Source of the DNA: Tsuneonella sediminis
GTDB lineage: Bacteria; Pseudomonadota; Alphaproteobacteria; Sphingomonadales; Sphingomonadaceae
Assembly (NCBI RefSeq): GCF_051912845.1
Contig: NZ_JBNCBU010000001.1
Coordinates: 1,736,001 to 1,800,000, forward strand
Reading direction: 5' to 3'
DNA: 64,000 bases
Shown here: one piece after another, positions 44,091 through 53,732 of the stretch
How the letters are laid out: each line of letters starts with the position of its first letter
How positions within the stretch are numbered: the first letter of the stretch is position 1
The notes under the pieces: generated by a model
What the model was told of the DNA's origin: nothing
Database searches by the model: none
Seen by the model: the letters and a program-made list of their open reading frames with translations, nothing else
Program-made: the position numbers and the translations under genes

Positions 44091-44483
44091 CTAGCGCCCG
44101 GTCTGGCCGGGCGGCTCGCGGCGGGGCACCAGCGCAAGCAGCGCGGCGCGTGCCCGGTGATATTCGCGCCATAGCGTCAGCGCGGCGGGAACCGGGTCCT
44201 GTCCGCGCGCCGACACGGCGAGCAGTGCCCTGACGCCAGGAGTCATCATCGCCGCAAGATCGGCCAGGCCGTTCGCAGCCAGTTCCAGCCGCCAGCCGCC
44301 GGCTTCGGCGATCGCCGAAGGAAAGTCGCGAACCTCGGTGCTCGGGCTCTCCGAGACCAGCCCGGCGAGCGTGGCGACCGCGTTGGCCGCGTCCTGTAGC
44401 GCGGTCCACTGCGCGTCCATCGATGCCAGGGGACGCGGCACCACGCCGTCTGCACGGGCCAAATCGGTCGGGATCGCGTTCAT
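44091..44483 (-). CDS. Hypothetical soluble protein
   Basis: 130 residues, mostly helical, Ala/Leu-rich with conserved-looking aromatic positions (AQWTALQDAANAV, GGWRLELAANGLADLAAMM, LTLWREYHRARAALLALV). No signal, TM or recognised domain. Divergent from the DUF885 lipoprotein gene, with an upstream half-site TTAACC. Confidence 0.6.
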   Translation of the reverse strand: MNAIPTDLARADGVVPRPLASMDAQWTALQDAANAVATLAGLVSESPSTEVRDFPSAIAEAGGWRLELAANGLADLAAMMTPGVRALLAVSARGQDPVPAALTLWREYHRARAALLALVPRREPPGQTGR

Positions 44484-44604
44484 CGTGACCCGTTCGTTAA
44501 CCCGAGTCGCTTGCCAAATCGCTAATGCGGACGCGAAGGGTGGAAAAGCCCGCGACTCTGCGCCAAGGCCGCTGCCGACAACGCTCGCAATGAGGAATTC
44601 ACGC

Positions 44605-46404
44605 ATGGGTCGCATCACGGTCATCTCGCTTGCCGCACTGGCGCTTGCCGCTTGCAGCGCACAGCGCGAGCCGGTGGCCAGCACCGGGGCCTCCGCCGGG
44701 GCCGAAGCCGGCAACATCGACGCGCTGTTCGACGCCTATGACCGGCGCCAGCTCGAGCTGTCTCCCCAATCGAAGGCCTATCGCGGAATCCGCGACGAGG
44801 ATTACGGCAAGTGGGGTGATTTCTCCGACGCGGGCGCAGCGGCGCAGCAGGACCTTCTCCAGTCGACCGCCGAGCGGATGCGCGCGGCCTATTCACCGGC
44901 CTCGCTCTCCGCTGACGACGCGCTCAGCTACCGCCTGTTCGACGCAATGGCGAAGCGCAGCGCGCGGTCCTATCCGTTCCGCGAATACGGGTACGTGTTC
45001 GACCAGATGAACGGCGCGCAGAGCGACCTGCCGGCATTCCTCATCAACATTCACTCGGTTTCGGACCGCGACCAGGCTGAAGCCTACATCGAGCGGATCG
45101 CGGGCCTCGGTCCGGTGCTCGACACGCTGACCGCCGAATCGCGCGAGCGTGCCGCCAGCGGGGTCATGCCGCCGCGCTGGGTCTACCCCTATGTCATCTC
45201 CGATATCGAGAACCTGCTGACCGCGGGCACCGGCAACGCGGTGCTGACCGACTTTGCGGGCAAGGTCGGCAAGCTCGCGATCCCGCAGGCCGACAAGACC
45301 GCGCTCGAGGCACGCGCGCAGGCTGCCTGGACCGCCTCTGCGCGGCCCGCGTACGAGCGCCTCCTTTCGGAGATGAAGCGCCAGCAGGCGATCGCGGGCA
45401 CCGACGACGGGGTGTGGCGCTTTCCCGAGGGGCGCGCGTATTACGACGCGCTGCTCGCCAACTACACCACGACCGACCTTACCGCGGACCAGATCCACGA
45501 TATCGGCCTGCGCGAGGTGGCGAGGATTCACGGCGAGATGCGCGCGATCATGCGACAGGTCGGCTTCGCCGGCACGCTCCAGCAATTCTTCGAGCACGCC
45601 CGGACCGATCCGAAGTTCTTCTTCAAGACGCGCGAGGACTACCTCGCCGCGGTCAAGGCGGTGCAGGACAGGATCGAACCGGTCCTGCCCCGGTATTTCC
45701 TGACGCTCCCCAGGGCGCCGCTGGTGGTCAAGCCGGTGGAGGCGTTTCGCGAACAGAGCGCCGGGAAGGCGTTCTACCAGAGCCCGGCACCCGACGGGTC
45801 GCGGCCGGGCACCTATTACGTCAACCTCTACCGGCTCGAGGACATGAGCCGCAACGAGCTCGAGGCGCTGTACTACCACGAAGGGCTGCCGGGCCATCAT
45901 CTCCAGCGCGCGGTCCAGACCGAGCTGGGCGACGACATTCCGGCCTTCCGGCGGTTCGGCGGGGTGACCGCCTATACCGAGGGTTGGGGTCTTTATGCCG
46001 AGGAACTGGGCAAGGACATGGGGTTCTATACCGATCCCTACTCGGACTTCGGCAGGCTGGGGATGGAACTCTGGCGCGCCGCGCGACTGGTGGTCGACAC
46101 CGGCATCCACTCCAAGCGCTGGAGCCGGGAACAGGCGATCGATTACCTCAAGCAGAACACGCCCAATCCCGATGGAGACATCCGCAAGGCGATCGAACGC
46201 TACGTGGTCTATCCTGGGCAGGCGACCGCCTACATGATCGGCAAGCTCAAGATCATGGAACTGCGCGAGGAGGCCCGCCGCGAACTCGGCCCCGCGTTCG
46301 ACATTCGCGCGTTCCACGAAGTCGTGCTGGCGAGCGGACCCGTGCCGCTGTCGATCCTCGAGGAAAACGTCGACGCCTGGATAGCCGCCACCCGGGGCGA
46401 GTGA
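44605..46404 (+). CDS. DUF885-family metallopeptidase-like lipoprotein
   Basis: 599 residues. Lipobox LALAACS after a short signal. The family motif YYHEGLPGHHLQRAV and TAYTEGWGLYAEELG are intact, matching the HExxPGHH-type metal site of DUF885 proteins. The enzyme probably acts on peptides in the envelope. ATG 44605 is chosen because of the SD GAGGA; an upstream ATG at 44590 lacks one. Confidence 0.9.
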   Translation: MGRITVISLAALALAACSAQREPVASTGASAGAEAGNIDALFDAYDRRQLELSPQSKAYRGIRDEDYGKWGDFSDAGAAAQQDLLQSTAERMRAAYSPASLSADDALSYRLFDAMAKRSARSYPFREYGYVFDQMNGAQSDLPAFLINIHSVSDRDQAEAYIERIAGLGPVLDTLTAESRERAASGVMPPRWVYPYVISDIENLLTAGTGNAVLTDFAGKVGKLAIPQADKTALEARAQAAWTASARPAYERLLSEMKRQQAIAGTDDGVWRFPEGRAYYDALLANYTTTDLTADQIHDIGLREVARIHGEMRAIMRQVGFAGTLQQFFEHARTDPKFFFKTREDYLAAVKAVQDRIEPVLPRYFLTLPRAPLVVKPVEAFREQSAGKAFYQSPAPDGSRPGTYYVNLYRLEDMSRNELEALYYHEGLPGHHLQRAVQTELGDDIPAFRRFGGVTAYTEGWGLYAEELGKDMGFYTDPYSDFGRLGMELWRAARLVVDTGIHSKRWSREQAIDYLKQNTPNPDGDIRKAIERYVVYPGQATAYMIGKLKIMELREEARRELGPAFDIRAFHEVVLASGPVPLSILEENVDAWIAATRGE

Positions 46405-46660
46405 GGGAAGCCGGGGCGAACGCGCCTTGCGCTCCATCGGCCGCCCGATGCCGGTTCGCTGCCGCGATGAACTGCCCTGTTGACCCCTGCCGCGCCGTCG
46501 TGGTCTAACGAAGGGGCATCAGGAGTGGGGCGTGTCGCCCTCGCCAACCTGCCAAACCGGGCAAGGTGGCTCTCGCGATGAGGATGCGGCCGATGGCAAC
46601 CAAGCGGTGTTATTTCCTCGTGCGCGTGACCGAACTCCTATCGCAAGGGAGTAAAGGCAC

Positions 46661-46960
46661 ATGGATTGTTACTGGAAACCGGGCGATCTGGCGCTGTGCA
46701 TCAAGCACGGCCGCTGGCGCGATCGGGCAACGGGCGAATACGTCGATCACGGACCCCGGGCGGGCAGCATCAACCTCGTCCGCGCCGTGGGGCGAAGCGA
46801 CTTCCCGGATCGGCGGCTCGCGACGACACTCGTGCTCGCCGAATGGCGGCACAACCATTATGCCGCCGACCGCTTCGTGAGGTTGGATTCGGGCGCAAGC
46901 GTCGAATCGCTTGCAGAGCACCGGGTTGCGGAATCGATTGCCATCGGTGTGGAGGGATGA
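46661..46960 (+). CDS. Small hypothetical protein
   Basis: 99 residues, SD GGGAG 8-12 nt upstream. The N-terminus WKPGDLALCIKHGRW and later TLVLAEW look like small beta-barrel proteins frequent near phage genes. Charged, no TM. Function unknown. The sequence between 46405 and 46660 has no credible gene. Confidence 0.6.
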   Translation: MDCYWKPGDLALCIKHGRWRDRATGEYVDHGPRAGSINLVRAVGRSDFPDRRLATTLVLAEWRHNHYAADRFVRLDSGASVESLAEHRVAESIAIGVEG

Positions 46961-47113
46961 CGCCGGGTTCGCTGAACCTCGCGAAAGAATTGTCCGATCC
47001 GAAGCGAACCGGTACCGCGGCCTGCCCGCTGCGCGGTGCGCCAGGCAAACCGCGCGGCCCCAGCATGCCGCACAAGCAACGGCGCGGGCGAAAACCAGAA
47101 ACGCTGAAAGTGC

Positions 47114-47190
<77 letters not shown>

Positions 47191-47253
47191 CTTGGTCGCG
47201 GGCGCTTAGCAAAGCGCAATGCAGTGCGCCAGCGACTTGTCGATCGAGGGGCG

Positions 47254-47655
47254 TCAGCCCGGGATTACCGCGCTCGCGCCCTGGCCGTCGCCTTCGGGCG
47301 CGGCGATGATGTCGCGGGTCACGCGGCCCTTGGCGACCGTGTTGGTCTGCGGATCGCCGACCGCGGTGCGGATGCCGGGTTCGGCGACGCCGGCGCGGTC
47401 GAGCGCGCTGGTCTCCACCGCGCTGCGGGCGGCGGGTCCGCCGAACAGCGCGTCGAGCGCCTGCTCGGCAGCGGTGCCTTCGGTCGGTCGCGGCGCGCCG
47501 GGGGCGGGCGGCTCGAGGCTGAAGTCGGGCGGCACCACCAGCGGCGCCTGCCGCTGCACGGCGAACTCGTCGGGACGGTCGCGGTTGAGGATGCCGCCGC
47601 TGCCGCAGCCGGCGAGCATGGCAGTCGAAAGGGCGATGAAGGCGATCTTGCGCAT
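47254..47655 (-). CDS. DUF3035-family lipoprotein
   Basis: 133 residues. Lipobox MLAGCGS after a typical signal. DUF3035 pattern: NRDRPDEFAVQRQAPLVVPPDF. The gene is regularly found after lspA in this order. Function unknown. Five bases separate the lspA stop. Confidence 0.9.
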   Translation of the reverse strand: MRKIAFIALSTAMLAGCGSGGILNRDRPDEFAVQRQAPLVVPPDFSLEPPAPGAPRPTEGTAAEQALDALFGGPAARSAVETSALDRAGVAEPGIRTAVGDPQTNTVAKGRVTRDIIAAPEGDGQGASAVIPG

Positions 47656-47660
47656 GGGGT

Positions 47661-48194
47661 CTAGCTCTCGTTTCCGAGTTTGGGGGCCGGGTCGGCCGGT
47701 TCGTCGGGTGCCTTGTCGCGCACGAAGAACGATCGGGCAAGGATGATCAGCACGCCGATGGTGATGGCCGCATCGGCGATGTTGAAAATGAGGAACGGAC
47801 GGAAGTCGCCTAAGTGCAGGTCGAGGAAATCGACGACGTAGCCGTACTGGTAGCGGTCCTTGATGTTGCCGAGCGCGCCGCCGAGGATCATCGCCAGGGG
47901 CACGATGTCGGCGAGCTTCCTCTCGCGCACGAGCCACACCGTGACGATCGCCGCGATCGCGGCGGTAACCCCGACGAGAATCCAGCGCATCTGGTCCGTA
48001 TCTGCGGTGAACATGCCGAGCGAGACGCCGTAATTGTGCGTCAGCGTGAACTGGAAGATCGGCAGGAGGTAGTGCGACTGGCCGAGGGCGAGCCCGAGGT
48101 CGTAGAGGATGTAGTTCTTCGTCGCCTGGTCGGCGGCGAACAGCAGGACCGCGATGACAAGGCCGATCAGCCGGTTGCGGGTCAGCACGCTCAT
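47661..48194 (-). CDS. lspA: Lipoprotein signal peptidase
   Basis: 177 residues with four TM helices. Catalytic aspartates lie in GNIKDRYQYGYVVDF and FNIADAAIT. The earlier motif FAADQATKNYI and HNYGVSLGMF are family blocks. It cleaves prolipoproteins, of which this window encodes several. Overlaps ileS by ATGA. Confidence 0.95.
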   Translation of the reverse strand: MSVLTRNRLIGLVIAVLLFAADQATKNYILYDLGLALGQSHYLLPIFQFTLTHNYGVSLGMFTADTDQMRWILVGVTAAIAAIVTVWLVRERKLADIVPLAMILGGALGNIKDRYQYGYVVDFLDLHLGDFRPFLIFNIADAAITIGVLIILARSFFVRDKAPDEPADPAPKLGNES

Positions 48195-51100
48195 GCGGGC
48201 ATCTCTTCGCCGACGACGTCCGCGCAGCGCGCGCACAGGCTGCCGTCCTCGTCCACTTCGGGCAGCAATCGCCAGCAGCGGCCGCACTTGTGGTCCTGGG
48301 TCCGGGTGACGGTCACCTCGTCCCCATCGCTACGGCGGACTGTCGCGGTGATGAACAGCTCGGCCAGAGCGGCGTCGGTGAACCCGGACGGCACGGCGGA
48401 GGCGGGCACGGTGACTTCGGCCTCGAGGCTCGAGCGAACGATCTTCTCGCGGCGCAGCGGCTCGACCGCCTCGGTTACGCGCTCGCGCAGGTCGCGGACC
48501 GCATCCCACGTATCGTCCGACGTCTTCGCGCGCTCGATCGTCGGCCACTCGAGGAGGTGGACGCTTCCGCGATCCGGATAGCGCGTGCCCCAGACTTCCT
48601 CGGCGGTGAACACGAGCACCGGGGCGGCGTAGCGGACGAGCGCGTGGAACAGCGTGTCGAACACCGTCCGGACGGCGCGGCGCCTCGTGCTGCCGGGCGC
48701 GTCGCAATAGAGCGAATCCTTGCGGATATCGAAGTAGAACGCCGACAGGTCCTCGTTGCAGAAGTCGATCAGCGTGCGGACGTAGGTGTTGAAGTCGTAG
48801 GTTTCGGCCGCTTCGCGCAGCGTGGCATCGACACCGCCGAGCATCGCGAGCACGTACCGTTCGAGCTCGGGCATCTCCTCGACCGGCAGCGTTTCCGCAT
48901 CGTCCCACCCGTCGAGCGCTCCAAGCAAATACCGGAAGGTGTTGCGCAGCTTGCGGTACTGGTCGGCGACGCCCTTGAGGATCTCGTCGCCGATGCGGTG
49001 ATCCTCGGTGAAGTCGACCGAGAGCGCCCACAGCCGGATGATGTCCGCGCCGTAGGTCTCCATCACCTTGACCGGATCGACCGTGTTGCCGAGCGACTTC
49101 GACATCTTCATGCCCCTGGCGTCCATCGTGAAGCCGTGGGTGAGGATGCGGTCGTACGGCGCGCGGCCGCGCGTGGCGCACGATTCGAGCAGGCTCGACT
49201 GGAACCAGCCGCGATGCTGATCGGACCCCTCGACATAGATGTCCGCCGGCCAGGACAGGTCGGGCCAACGCCCGCTGTCGAGCACGTAGGCGTGGCTGGT
49301 GCCCGAATCGAACCACACGTCGAGGATATCGGACACCGGCTCCCACTCGTCGTGATCGTGGGCATCGCCAAGGAAACGGTGCGCGGTCTCGGGCGTCCAG
49401 GCGTCGATCCCCTCGGCGCGCACCGCCGCGACGATGCGCGCGTTGACCTCGGGGTCGACAAGGTAGTCGCCGGTCTTGCGGCTGACGAACAGCGTGATCG
49501 GCACGCCCCACGCGCGCTGGCGGCTGAGCACCCAGTCGGGGCGGCCCGCGACCATCGAACCGATGCGGTTGCGCCCCTTTTCCGGGGTGAACTGCACCCG
49601 CTCGATCTCGCGCAGGGCGATCTCGCGCAAGGTCTCGCCCTCTCCTTGCGCGGCGCGGATCGCGGCTTCCTCGGCGCAGCGCGGCACGTCGCGATCGATC
49701 TTCTTGTCCATCGGCACGAACCACTGCGGGGTGCAGCGGTAGATGACCTTGGCCTTCGAGCGCCACGAGTGCGGGTAGGAGTGCGAATAGGAACCGTGCG
49801 CTAGTAGCGCGCCAGTTTTCACCAAGTCTTGAAGGATCGGGCCGTCGATCGAATTGAATTTGGGGTTGATTACGCTGCCTTGCCCGCCGAGCCAGCCCCA
49901 GTCCGCGCGATACTTGCCGTCGCCTTCCACGGCGAACTTCGGCGTCAGGCCGTGTGCCTTGCACAGGTCGAAGTCGTCCTCGCCGTGGTCGGGCGCCATG
50001 TGGACGAGTCCGGTGCCGCTGTCGGTGGTAACGAAGTCGCCCGGCAGGAACGGCCGTGGCTCGGCGAAGAACCCGCCGAGGTGGTGCATCGGGTGGCGGG
50101 CGAGGGTGCCGGCGAGGTCGGAGCCTGTACCAGACCATTCGAGGTCGTATACCACGCCAGCGGCGCTTCCGCCGAGACTGAGCCCCTCACCACTGAGAGC
50201 CGGTTCGGGCGCCCTGATGTCTTCAAGCCGGGCCAAAAAGGCCCCGGCAAGAGGCCGCGCGACCAAGAAGCGGCGGTCACCTCTTCGAACAAGTGCGTAC
50301 TCAATCTCAGGCCCGTAGGCGATCGCCTGATTCACCGGGATCGTCCAAGGCGTCGTCGTCCAGATCACCGCCTGCGCGCCGACCAGTTCGGGGATGGGGC
50401 TCTCGACGATCTCGAACGCGACGTCGATCTGGGTCGAGACAATATCCTCGTACTCGACCTCGGCCTCGGCCAGCGCGGTTTTTTCGACCGGGGACCACAT
50501 CACCGGCTTGGCCCCGCGATAGAGCTGGCCGCTCGTCGCGAACTTGAGCAGTTCGGCGACGATCGTCGCCTCGCTCTCGGGCTGCATGGTCAGGTAGGGA
50601 TTGTCCCAGTCGGCCATCACGCCGAGGCGCTTCAGCTGCCCGCGCTGCACGTCGACCCAGTGCTGCGCATAGGCGCGGCATTCGGCGCGGAATTCGAGCA
50701 GCGGAACTTCGTCCTTGTTCTTCTTCGCCTTGCGGTACTGTTCCTCGACCTTCCACTCGATCGGCAGCCCGTGGCAGTCCCACCCGGGGACGTATGGCGC
50801 ATCCTTGCCCAGCAGGTTCTGCGTGCGGCAGACCATGTCCTTGATCGCGTGGTTCAATGCATGGCCGATGTGGATCGCCCCGTTCGCGTAGGGCGGGCCG
50901 TCGTGGTACATGAACTTCGGCCGGCCCCGCCGCGCATCGCGTAAGCGTTCGTAGAGCTTCTCCGCCTCCCACTTCGCGGCGATGACCGGCTCCTTCTGCG
51001 GGAGCCCGGCCTTCATCGGAAAGTCGGTCTTCGGCAGGAAGACGGTGTCGCGCCAATCTCTCGATTGATTTTCACGCTGGGGCTTGTCGGCTTCGCTCAT
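48191..51100 (-). CDS. ileS: Isoleucyl-tRNA synthetase
   Basis: 969 residues. HIGH motif at residues 77-80 (AIHIGHALNH), CP1 editing domain with TTPWTIP, KMSKSLGNTVDP, and a C-terminal zinc finger HKCGRCWRLLPEVDEDG..CARCADVV. Class I, type 1 bacterial enzyme. Follows ribF with a 48-bp gap. Confidence 0.98.
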   Translation of the reverse strand: MSEADKPQRENQSRDWRDTVFLPKTDFPMKAGLPQKEPVIAAKWEAEKLYERLRDARRGRPKFMYHDGPPYANGAIHIGHALNHAIKDMVCRTQNLLGKDAPYVPGWDCHGLPIEWKVEEQYRKAKKNKDEVPLLEFRAECRAYAQHWVDVQRGQLKRLGVMADWDNPYLTMQPESEATIVAELLKFATSGQLYRGAKPVMWSPVEKTALAEAEVEYEDIVSTQIDVAFEIVESPIPELVGAQAVIWTTTPWTIPVNQAIAYGPEIEYALVRRGDRRFLVARPLAGAFLARLEDIRAPEPALSGEGLSLGGSAAGVVYDLEWSGTGSDLAGTLARHPMHHLGGFFAEPRPFLPGDFVTTDSGTGLVHMAPDHGEDDFDLCKAHGLTPKFAVEGDGKYRADWGWLGGQGSVINPKFNSIDGPILQDLVKTGALLAHGSYSHSYPHSWRSKAKVIYRCTPQWFVPMDKKIDRDVPRCAEEAAIRAAQGEGETLREIALREIERVQFTPEKGRNRIGSMVAGRPDWVLSRQRAWGVPITLFVSRKTGDYLVDPEVNARIVAAVRAEGIDAWTPETAHRFLGDAHDHDEWEPVSDILDVWFDSGTSHAYVLDSGRWPDLSWPADIYVEGSDQHRGWFQSSLLESCATRGRAPYDRILTHGFTMDARGMKMSKSLGNTVDPVKVMETYGADIIRLWALSVDFTEDHRIGDEILKGVADQYRKLRNTFRYLLGALDGWDDAETLPVEEMPELERYVLAMLGGVDATLREAAETYDFNTYVRTLIDFCNEDLSAFYFDIRKDSLYCDAPGSTRRRAVRTVFDTLFHALVRYAAPVLVFTAEEVWGTRYPDRGSVHLLEWPTIERAKTSDDTWDAVRDLRERVTEAVEPLRREKIVRSSLEAEVTVPASAVPSGFTDAALAELFITATVRRSDGDEVTVTRTQDHKCGRCWRLLPEVDEDGSLCARCADVVGEEMPA

Positions 51101-51148
51101 GGCGAGAGCGCCGCTAGCGGAAGGCGGCGCTGTAGGAAAGTTTTTGGT

Positions 51149-52075
51149 TCACGCGAGCAGTTCGCGCGCCCTGTCGCAATCCTTCGCCATCTGCGCCCTG
51201 AGCGCGTCTAGATCGTCGAACTTCGCCTCCGGCCGCAGGAAATGGCGGAACGCGACCTCGATCTCCTGCCCGTACAGATCGCCCGAGAAATCGAAGAAAT
51301 AGGGTTCGAGCAGTTCCTTGGGCGGGTCGAACGTGGGACGCACGCCGATGTTGGCCGCACCCTTCAGCTCCTGCCCGGTCGACAGAACCTTTCCCGTCAC
51401 CGCGTAGATTCCGAACCGCGGACGCAGGTAGCCCTCGAGCGGGAGGTTGGCGGTCGGGTAGCCGATCTCGCGCCCGCGCTTGTCGCCGTGCTGGACCACG
51501 CCGCGGATCGCGAAGGGGCGGGTGAGCAGGCGGCTCGCGGTCTCGCAGTCGCCCGCCTGCAATGCCTCGCGCACCCGGCTCGAGGATACCGGTTTGCCGC
51601 CTTCCGTGACCGGAGGAACCGCGCGCGTCTCGATACCGACCTCGCGGCCCAGATCCCCGAGCACCTGCCGGTTGCCGCCCCGGCCCTTGCCGAAGGTGAA
51701 ATCCTCGCCTGTGACCACGCCCGCGGCGCCGATCCGCTCGTGCAGCAGGACTTTCACGAAGTCCCCGGCGGTGGTGGAGGCGAGTTCGCGGTCGAAGTGG
51801 AATACCAGCATCGCGGTCGCCCCCGCGGCGAGGTAGAGCTCCTGCCGCTGCTCGAGCGTGGTCAGCCGGAACGGCGGTGCATCGGGCGCGAACAGCCGCA
51901 CGGGATGGGGGTCGAAAGTCGCCACGATGCTCGGGCGCCCCTCGTCGCGCGCCCACGCGATCGCCTCGCGGGCGACCGCCTGATGGCCAAGGTGAAACCC
52001 GTCGAAGTTGCCGAGCGCGATCACCGACCCGCGCAGGGATTCAGGGATGCGGTCGCGGTGGTCGAGCCATCTCAT
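51149..52075 (-). CDS. ribF: Bifunctional riboflavin kinase/FMN adenylyltransferase
   Basis: 308 residues. Adenylyltransferase half: IALGNFDGFHLGHQAV and TFDPHPVRLF. Kinase half: IGYPTANLPL, PRFGIYAVTG and KGAANIGVRPTF. Converts riboflavin to FMN and FAD. ATG overlaps the dipeptidase stop (ATGA). No FMN riboswitch is visible. Confidence 0.96.
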   Translation of the reverse strand: MRWLDHRDRIPESLRGSVIALGNFDGFHLGHQAVAREAIAWARDEGRPSIVATFDPHPVRLFAPDAPPFRLTTLEQRQELYLAAGATAMLVFHFDRELASTTAGDFVKVLLHERIGAAGVVTGEDFTFGKGRGGNRQVLGDLGREVGIETRAVPPVTEGGKPVSSSRVREALQAGDCETASRLLTRPFAIRGVVQHGDKRGREIGYPTANLPLEGYLRPRFGIYAVTGKVLSTGQELKGAANIGVRPTFDPPKELLEPYFFDFSGDLYGQEIEVAFRHFLRPEAKFDDLDALRAQMAKDCDRARELLA

Positions 52076-53250
52076 CGCGCGGCGCCCCTCGGCTCGATTC
52101 CCGACCGGATCACCCGCAGAGCGTTGAGGCCCATCGCCTTGCGGATCTCGCTTTCCGAAAACCCTTCGTCGAGCAGCGCCTGCGTTATCTGCGTGAGCTG
52201 GCCGGTGTCGAAGCGCACCGTGGTCGCCCCGTCGTAGTCGCTGCCGAGCGCGACGTACTCGATCCCGACGAGGTCGCGCACGTGCTTCATCGCCCGTGCG
52301 GCCGCGCGCGGGTCGGTCGAACACACCGCGCCCTCCCAGTAGCCAATGCCCACCACTCCTCCGGTTCTGGCGATCCCGCGAATTTCCGCGTCGGTCAGGT
52401 TGCGGTTGACCTTGCACGTCGCCTGCACGCCCCCGTGGCTCGAAACGACCGGGCGCGTCGCCATGGCCAGGATGTCGGCCACGCAGGCGTGGCTGCAATG
52501 CGCGACGTCGACGATCATGCCCAGTTGCTCCATCCGCCCGATCGCCTCGCGCCCCTTGTCGGTCAGCCCGCCCTTGTCGAGGCCGTGCATCGAGCCGGCC
52601 AGATCGTTGTCGAAGAAGTGCGTGGGGCTCGCCATGCGGAAGCCGGCGGCGTGGAGTTTCTCGAGCCGGTCGAGGCGGCCTTCGAGGTTCTGCAGGCCCT
52701 CGATCGACAGCAGCGCGCCGACGGGGCGGTTCCGGCCGCCGCCCGGGGCGAGCAATGCGTCGATGTCGGCGGCCTGTCCGACGACCGCGAGGCGCCCGTT
52801 CGAGCGCCGCGCGGCGTCGGCGAGCTTGGAGGCGTGGTGGAGCGAGCGGCGGTAGAGCGAGGTCCACGTCCGGGGCGGCTGGAGCTGCGCGAAGACCAGC
52901 GGGGTGATGTTGTCGGTGTCGCCCGCGTTGGCGTCGTAGTTCTGTCCCTTGGGCGTCTTGGTTACGCTGGAGAAGACCTGCAGCGCAACGTTGCCGCGCT
53001 CGAGCCGGGGCAGGTCCATGTGTCCGCGCTCTCCGTCGGACAGGATGTCGCGCTTCCACAGCAGGGTGTCCGAATGCAGGTCGACGATGGTCAGCGTCGC
53101 GTGCAGCGCCTTCGCCTCGGGGGAGACGGGGACCAGCGGCTTGCCGTCCACCTTGTTCATCGCGTTCTCGGCCAAGCCGGGGCCGAGCGTGAACAGTCCG
53201 GCCAGCGCGGTGCCGAGGACAGCCACCAGGAACCACGACCATCGCTTCAT
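52072..53250 (-). CDS. Membrane dipeptidase (M19 family)
   Basis: 392 residues with an N-terminal membrane anchor. Renal-dipeptidase motifs: IVDLHSDTLL (HxD), LLSIEGLQNLEG, MIVDVAHCSHACVAD, PVVSSHGGVQ and EYVALGSDYDG. Zn-dependent peptidase facing the periplasm. Coupled to folA upstream and ribF downstream by ATGA overlaps. Confidence 0.93.
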   Translation of the reverse strand: MKRWSWFLVAVLGTALAGLFTLGPGLAENAMNKVDGKPLVPVSPEAKALHATLTIVDLHSDTLLWKRDILSDGERGHMDLPRLERGNVALQVFSSVTKTPKGQNYDANAGDTDNITPLVFAQLQPPRTWTSLYRRSLHHASKLADAARRSNGRLAVVGQAADIDALLAPGGGRNRPVGALLSIEGLQNLEGRLDRLEKLHAAGFRMASPTHFFDNDLAGSMHGLDKGGLTDKGREAIGRMEQLGMIVDVAHCSHACVADILAMATRPVVSSHGGVQATCKVNRNLTDAEIRGIARTGGVVGIGYWEGAVCSTDPRAAARAMKHVRDLVGIEYVALGSDYDGATTVRFDTGQLTQITQALLDEGFSESEIRKAMGLNALRVIRSGIEPRGAAR

Positions 53251-53732
53251 AGAATGCGCTCCAGCCGCACGAAGCTGAACGCCGGCGTGTCGCCCGCGGC
53301 GGGATGATCCTCGCGCCATGTCTCGCGCCAATCGCCACCGAAGGGCGGCACACGGGTTTCGCCCGCGACATCGGCATGGACCTCGGTCAGTTCGATCCGG
53401 TTGGTGTGGGGCAGCATCAGGCGGTAGATCTCGGCCCCGCCGACCACCGAAACCTCGTTATCGCCGGCCAGGACGAGGGCCTCGTCCGCGGAATGGGCCA
53501 CCTCGGCTCCTTCGGCCGCCCACTGGCGGCTCCGCGTGAGCACGATGTGCCGCCGGCCGGGCAGCGGCCCGCCCATGCTCTCGAAGGTCTTGCGGCCCAT
53601 GATCATCGGCTTGCCCATCGTCAGCGCCTTGAACCGCCTGAGATCGGCCGGGATGCGCCAGGGCAGGGTCCCGTCCCTGCCGATCGTTCCGTTGTCGGCG
53701 CGCGCCAGGATCGCGGTGACCCGCCGCGTCAT
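53247..53732 (-). CDS. folA: Dihydrofolate reductase
   Basis: 161 residues, normal size. ILARADNGTIGRDGTLPWRIPADLRRFK (first and last parts), MGRKTFESMGGPLPGR, VVGGAEIYRLMLPH. The active-site acid is in IPADLRRF. Produces tetrahydrofolate. The frame continues upstream as antisense of purK; ATG 53732 overlaps the purK stop. Confidence 0.95.
   Translation of the reverse strand: MTRRVTAILARADNGTIGRDGTLPWRIPADLRRFKALTMGKPMIMGRKTFESMGGPLPGRRHIVLTRSRQWAAEGAEVAHSADEALVLAGDNEVSVVGGAEIYRLMLPHTNRIELTEVHADVAGETRVPPFGGDWRETWREDHPAAGDTPAFSFVRLERIL

Noticed and set aside
52076..52200. FMN riboswitch before ribF
   Set aside because: ribF starts inside an ATGA overlap with the dipeptidase gene, leaving no leader.
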